DNA of 8,900 nt from Nitrospira sp. (GTDB lineage: Bacteria; Nitrospirota; Nitrospiria; Nitrospirales; Nitrospiraceae): the NCBI GenBank assembly GCA_025361385.1, contig JANYAJ010000019.1, forward strand, positions 1-8,900, written 5' to 3'. A program made the position numbers and the translations under genes. Below, one piece after another: positions 6,331 through 8,900 of this stretch; within the stretch, counting starts at the first letter, position 1; each line of letters begins with the position of its first letter. The notes beneath the pieces were generated by a model that searched no databases, was not told the origin of the DNA, and worked only from the letters and a program-made list of their open reading frames with translations.

Positions 6331-6543
6331 ATGGTACAGCCTGGTCGCTATCGACACTATAAGGGCCACGAATATGAAGTGCTGGGGGTCGCACGACATT
6401 CCGAAACGGAAGAGGATTTTGTCGTCTATCGTGCGCTCTACGGCGAACGTGGCCTTTGGGTTAGACCGGCAACCATGTTCCTGGAGACGGTGACAATTGA
6501 CGGTCTTCCTTGTCCGCGGTTCCAGCTCCTTCCTCCCATCTAG
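6331..6543 (+). CDS. DUF1653 family protein
   Basis: A complete 70-residue protein that matches the DUF1653 family almost throughout: YRHYKGHEYEVLGVARHSET (7-26), EDFVVYRALYGERGLWVRPA and MFLETVTIDGLPCPRFQLL to the end. The family is small, soluble and widespread in bacteria. It is predicted to fold as a beta-rich domain, and its function is not established to my knowledge. A long purine run AGGAAGGAAGGA (6313-6324) ends 6 bases before the ATG, so translation should be strong. It is divergent from the flavoprotein operon and followed by the CBS gene on the same strand after 114 bases. Its TAG stop (6541-6543) is the first part of TAGCAGGATGCTGA, the same string found at the termini of repeat copies A and B. 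Confidence 0.9.
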   Translation: MVQPGRYRHYKGHEYEVLGVARHSETEEDFVVYRALYGERGLWVRPATMFLETVTIDGLPCPRFQLLPPI

Positions 6544-6554
6544 CAGGATGCTGA
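6541..6554 (+). repeat. Solo 14-nt terminus of the palindromic repeat
   Basis: TAGCAGGATGCTGA is identical to the minus-strand reading of the right end of copy B (7510-7523) and differs at one base from that of copy A (2645-2658). The similarity stops after these 14 bases, and no inverted partner is found before the CBS gene. A match of 14 could arise by chance in a window this size, but its coincidence with a TAG stop codon, as in both full copies, argues for a remnant. Confidence 0.5.
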
Positions 6555-6657
6555 GCCTGATAGAATACCCCCTCTTGCCCACGGCAGATCGCCAACTGAG
6601 CCGCCCTGGCTTATGTACTTACCGCTAGCCTCCGATAAAGACGTTACGAGGTCAGCT

Positions 6658-7281
6658 ATGGCTATCATCCCTGCGGTCAGTGGCATCGCCAACATACACC
6701 CTGCGCTACCGGTGTCCTCACGCCCACCCGCCACTCAGGCCAGCACGGCCGATCGCGAGCATCGCTCAACGGAACAGGAGGGCCAGAACGCCGACCCTTC
6801 GGCACGCCTGGCTCAGCAGGCATATCAGCAACAGGCCCATCAACATTCTCTCCCTAAGCCGGCACTCCTGGCTCAGGACTTGATGACCTCGCCCGTTACA
6901 TGGTTACCGTCAGACAGTACCCTGCTGGAGGCATGGACGGTCATGAAACGCAAAGGCATCCACCACCTTCCCGTGACGTCAATCCATGGCACCCTGGTCG
7001 GATTGGTATCGGATCGCGATCTGTTGCCCTACACACGTGAATTGGAATCTTCCGGCTTGCCGGAGCCCTCTGCCGGACATACACTCGCACAGGTCATGAG
7101 CAATCAAGTGCTGTCCGCCACCCCCACCACAGAGCTCCAAGAGATTGCCCGTATCATGCTCAGTGAACATGTGGGTGCAATTCCCATCGTCGACAACTCG
7201 CGTCACCCGGTCGGTATCCTGACCACCAGCGACATTCTCCGGGCCATCGTCCATCGAAGCCCGATCGAACTCTGGACCTAA
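6658..7281 (+). CDS. Tandem CBS domain protein
   Basis: A 207-residue soluble protein. Residues 1-66 are low-complexity and probably disordered, rich in Ala, Pro, Ser and Gln with a QQAYQQQAHQH stretch. Two CBS domains follow, forming a Bateman module. The first is at about 70-125 (LAQDLMTSPVTWLPSDSTLLEAWTVMKRKGIHHLPV, then LVGLVSDRDLL). The second is at about 143-200 (LAQVMSNQVLSATPTTELQEIARIMLSEHVGAIPIVD, then PVGILTTSDILRAIV). The SDRD and TSD motifs are typical of sites that bind adenosine nucleotides (AMP, ATP, SAM), so a role as an energy or nucleotide sensor is likely. No output domain is attached, so it would act on a partner. The ATG at 6658 is chosen because GAGG (6648-6651) sits 6 bases upstream; an in-frame ATG at 6613 has no such site. 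The gene may be cotranscribed with the DUF1653 gene. Confidence 0.88.
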   Translation: MAIIPAVSGIANIHPALPVSSRPPATQASTADREHRSTEQEGQNADPSARLAQQAYQQQAHQHSLPKPALLAQDLMTSPVTWLPSDSTLLEAWTVMKRKGIHHLPVTSIHGTLVGLVSDRDLLPYTRELESSGLPEPSAGHTLAQVMSNQVLSATPTTELQEIARIMLSEHVGAIPIVDNSRHPVGILTTSDILRAIVHRSPIELWT

Positions 7282-7362
7282 CCAGCCTCTGAATATCTTG
7301 CGGCCTTGCGTCTCTGAACAATCGCGGGCTCACCACTCCCGGCAGGCTGCAGACAACCTGCC
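7282..7362. other. Convergent intergenic stretch after the CBS gene
   Basis: An 81-bp stretch between the CBS stop and repeat copy B. GGCAGG (7341-7346) and CCTGCC (7357-7362) form a short hairpin around CTGCAGACAA. GGCAGGCTGCAGACA also resembles the outer arm of the repeat, so it may be a degraded extra half-copy. No T-run follows, so it is not called a terminator. Confidence 0.4.
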
Positions 7363-7523
7363 AGCAGGATACTCCAACAGGCTGTCCAGCGAGTCCGCAG
7401 CGAGCAAGCATCCAAACCTTGAGCTCTGAACGATGAACGCTGACGTGAACATCATTTTCGTTCACCGTTCATCACTCACCGCTCAGCGTTTTCTGGCTGG
7501 CGGCCTGTTTCAGCATCCTGCTA
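7363..7523. repeat. Palindromic intergenic repeat, copy B
   Basis: The termini AGCAGGATACTCCAACAGGC (7363-7382) and GCCTGTTTCAGCATCCTGCT (7503-7522) are inverted repeats matching at 17 of 20 positions. The right 28 bases agree with copy A (2631-2658) at 25 positions. Inside is a second dyad: GATGAACG (7432-7439) with CGTTCATC (7466-7473), and within it GTGAAC (7445-7450) with GTTCAC (7460-7465). The centre is unlike that of copy A, so arms are conserved while the core varies. Its right end gives the TAG stop of the MEKHLA gene. Like copy A it lies between convergent genes. Confidence 0.8.
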
Positions 7524-8015
7524 CAGCAGCCAGGTCCATTGAGAGAAGGTCGCCGCCTGCCCGACTGGCTTGCCCTCTGCATCCACGACATTCCAGATGA
7601 GGGCGTTCTCGACAAGAAAACGGCGGCCGGTTGACGTCACTCTCACCCCTCGATAACTGTCAAAATAGCCTTGGGACTTGGCTTGCGCTAACATCCCTTC
7701 ACGTTCGGCTCGATTGACTGGTTCGGCGGTGAGCCGCGAAGGCGTCTGCACGAGTTGCCCCCAGGGCATCGCCCATAGGTCTAATGCCACCTGGTTGCCG
7801 TAGTTGAGGAGGGGATCCGCTTCTGCTCCATGCGAAACGACGACGAACGGGCTGTGAAACAACCGATGGGCCTGGACGTCTGCCTCGCCGATACGCTCGA
7901 TCAAGTCTCGGCTGGTCCAATGCCGATAGCTGTCCAGCAGCCGTTGAGTCCATTCGATCACGACAGGATTGGTCCACATCGGAGTCATGACGGCAGCATC
8001 CTCTGGTCGCGCCAT
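7521..8015 (-). CDS. MEKHLA (PAS-like) domain protein
   Basis: A 164-residue soluble protein, nearly all of it a MEKHLA domain: HRLFHSPFVVVSHGAEADPLLNYGNQVALDLW (about 50-81), PSRLTAEPVNRAER (92-105), then QGYFDSYRGVRVTSTGRRFLVENALIWNVVD (115-145) and GQAATFSQW near the end. MEKHLA is related to PAS folds and is known from the C-terminus of plant class III HD-Zip factors and from stand-alone bacterial proteins; a sensory role is assumed, ligand unknown. The ATG at 8015 is chosen, with GAGGG about 9 bases upstream. An ATG at 7988 is also reasonable, with AGAGGA about 10 bases before it. An open frame back to 8165 would run through the leuC promoter and is unlikely. The gene is divergent from leuC, and its stop codon lies in the terminus of repeat copy B. 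Confidence 0.85.
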   Translation of the reverse strand: MARPEDAAVMTPMWTNPVVIEWTQRLLDSYRHWTSRDLIERIGEADVQAHRLFHSPFVVVSHGAEADPLLNYGNQVALDLWAMPWGQLVQTPSRLTAEPVNRAEREGMLAQAKSQGYFDSYRGVRVTSTGRRFLVENALIWNVVDAEGKPVGQAATFSQWTWLL

Positions 8016-8093
8016 TGGGAGGGGCCCTCTTTCCCTCCAATCGGGCGTTGGTACCACGTCCCGCGCCCCAACACAAGAATATGGCGGACGCTC

Positions 8094-8124
8094 TTGCACA
8101 GAGCCTAGTAGGACTCTGTATAAT
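8094..8124 (+). promoter_or_regulatory. leuC promoter
   Basis: A perfect -10 TATAAT (8119-8124) has TTGCAC (8094-8099) as its best -35, with a longer than ideal 19-base spacer. Transcription would begin near 8131, giving a leader of about 47 bases before the leuC ATG. Confidence 0.6.
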
Positions 8125-8135
8125 ATGGATCCTTT

Positions 8136-8150
8136 CGACGGTACCCGTCG
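8136..8150 (+). other. Short hairpin in the leuC leader
   Basis: CGACGG (8136-8141) and CCGTCG (8145-8150) form a perfect 6-bp stem with a TAC loop close to the predicted 5' end of the leuC mRNA. It has no T-run, and no leucine-rich leader peptide or T-box is seen. It may stabilise the transcript 5' end; a regulatory role is unproven. Confidence 0.4.
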
Positions 8151-8177
8151 AGAGAGACCGATCATTGAGGAGTAATC

Positions 8178-8900
8178 ATGGCCGCTCAGACGCTATTCGA
8201 GAAAATATGGGAATCCCACGTCGTCCGGGCAGAACCGGATGGTACCACCCTACTGTACATCGACCGCCAGCTGGTCCACGAAGTCACGTCGCCACAGGCG
8301 TTCGAAGGGCTCAAGCTTTCTGGCCGTCGGCCTCGGCGCCCAGGCGCCACGTTGGCCGTGCCGGATCATAACGTCCCGACGACGGACCGGAGCGTGGGAA
8401 TTGCCGATCCCCTCAGCGCGATACAGATCCGGACGCTGGAAGAAAACTGTCGCGATTTTGGCATCACCCTCTTCGGCATGAACGACATCCGTCAAGGCGT
8501 GGTGCACGTGATCGGGCCCGAACAGGGCTTTACCCTGCCAGGGACGACCATCGTGTGCGGCGATTCCCATACCTCGACGCATGGCGCGTTCGGCGCCTTG
8601 GCCTTCGGCATCGGCACCAGCGAAGTGGAACATGTGCTGGCCACCCAATGTCTGGTACAGAAACGACCCAAGACCATGGAGGTCCGCGTCGACGGCACGT
8701 TATCGGAACTCTGTTCGGCCAAGGATGTCATTCTCGCCATCATCGGCAAGATCGGTACAGCCGGCGGAACCGGCTATGTCATCGAATATACGGGATCGAC
8801 AATCCGCGCCCTCAGCATGGAAGGGCGCATGACACTCTGCAATATGTCGATCGAGGCCGGAGCCCGCGCCGGCATGGTCGCACCGGACGAAAAGACCATC
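8178..8900 (+). CDS. leuC: 3-isopropylmalate dehydratase large subunit, N-terminal part (open at window edge)
   Basis: The frame is open to the window edge and gives 241 of roughly 470 residues. It closely follows Leu[14 protein letters not shown] at the start, [52 protein letters not shown] around Cys127, [31 protein letters not shown] and [31 protein letters not shown]. LeuC and LeuD form the aconitase-type enzyme that isomerises 2-isopropylmalate to 3-isopropylmalate in leucine synthesis. The [4Fe-4S] cysteines of LeuC lie in the second half and so are not visible here. GAGGAG (8167-8172) precedes the ATG by 5 bases. leuD is expected downstream, outside the window. Annotation is confident because similarity to the family is near continuous with no frameshift. 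Confidence 0.96.
   Translation, partial: MAAQTLFEKIWESHVVRAEPDGTTLLYIDRQLVHEVTSPQAFEGLKLSGRRPRRPGATLAVPDHNVPTTDRSVGIADPLSAIQIRTLEENCRDFGITLFGMNDIRQGVVHVIGPEQGFTLPGTTIVCGDSHTSTHGAFGALAFGIGTSEVEHVLATQCLVQKRPKTMEVRVDGTLSELCSAKDVILAIIGKIGTAGGTGYVIEYTGSTIRALSMEGRMTLCNMSIEAGARAGMVAPDEKTI

Noticed and set aside
6613..6657. Upstream ATG for the CBS protein
   Set aside because: It has no ribosome binding site, while GAGG is well placed before the ATG at 6658.
7341..7362. Hairpin as intrinsic terminator for the CBS gene
   Set aside because: The stem is only 6 bp with a 10-base loop, and no T-run follows on either strand.
8016..8165. N-terminal extension of the MEKHLA protein to 8165
   Set aside because: The extra 50 residues have no family similarity, would run through the leuC promoter, and downstream ATGs have better ribosome binding sites.
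8131..8177. Leucine attenuator or T-box leader for leuC
   Set aside because: The leader is under 50 bases, has no leucine-rich small ORF, no T-box motif and no terminator hairpin.

Overview
The window looks like chromosomal DNA of a moderately GC-rich Gram-negative bacterium. Two features point towards Nitrospira (Nitrospirota): a palindromic intergenic repeat whose arms resemble a family I remember from Nitrospira genomes, and the gene mix (LeuC, a MEKHLA protein, CBS, HDOD and DUF1653 proteins). This assignment is inference; no rRNA or other diagnostic marker is present. I see no rRNA, tRNA, CRISPR array, transposase or phage gene.

Layout, left to right. Positions 1-102 (minus) carry the N-terminus of an exonuclease III cut by the window edge. 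A strong intrinsic terminator at about 198-238 (minus) follows a small exported Lys/Glu/Met-rich protein (268-630, minus) built on five tandem 11-residue repeats. A 295-bp intergenic region separates it from a divergent HDOD-GAF signalling protein (926-2428, plus). A convergent intergenic region holds repeat copy A (2530-2658). Next comes a minus-strand cluster of five genes, transcribed from about 6300 down to 2656: a FAD/NAD(P) pyridine nucleotide-disulfide oxidoreductase of the dihydrolipoamide dehydrogenase type, a TPR lipoprotein, a small two-helix membrane protein, a BamE/SmpA-like exported protein and an MscS-type channel. Two of its junctions are 4-bp ATGA overlaps, so it is very probably an operon. 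Apart from the flavoprotein, all its products appear to sit in the envelope.

Divergent from that operon are a DUF1653 protein (6331-6543, plus) and a two-CBS-domain protein (6658-7281, plus). A second convergent gap holds repeat copy B (7363-7523). A MEKHLA (PAS-like) protein (7521-8015, minus) is divergent from leuC (8178 to the window end, plus). leuC has a TATAAT -10 box and a strong ribosome binding site, and it runs off the right edge.

The most unusual signal is the repeat. Its outer terminus supplies the TAG stop codon of both minus-strand genes that abut copies A and B. A 14-nt piece of the same terminus supplies the TAG stop of the plus-strand DUF1653 gene. Three of the window's genes therefore end in the same TAGCAGG(A/C)TGCTGA string, in both orientations.
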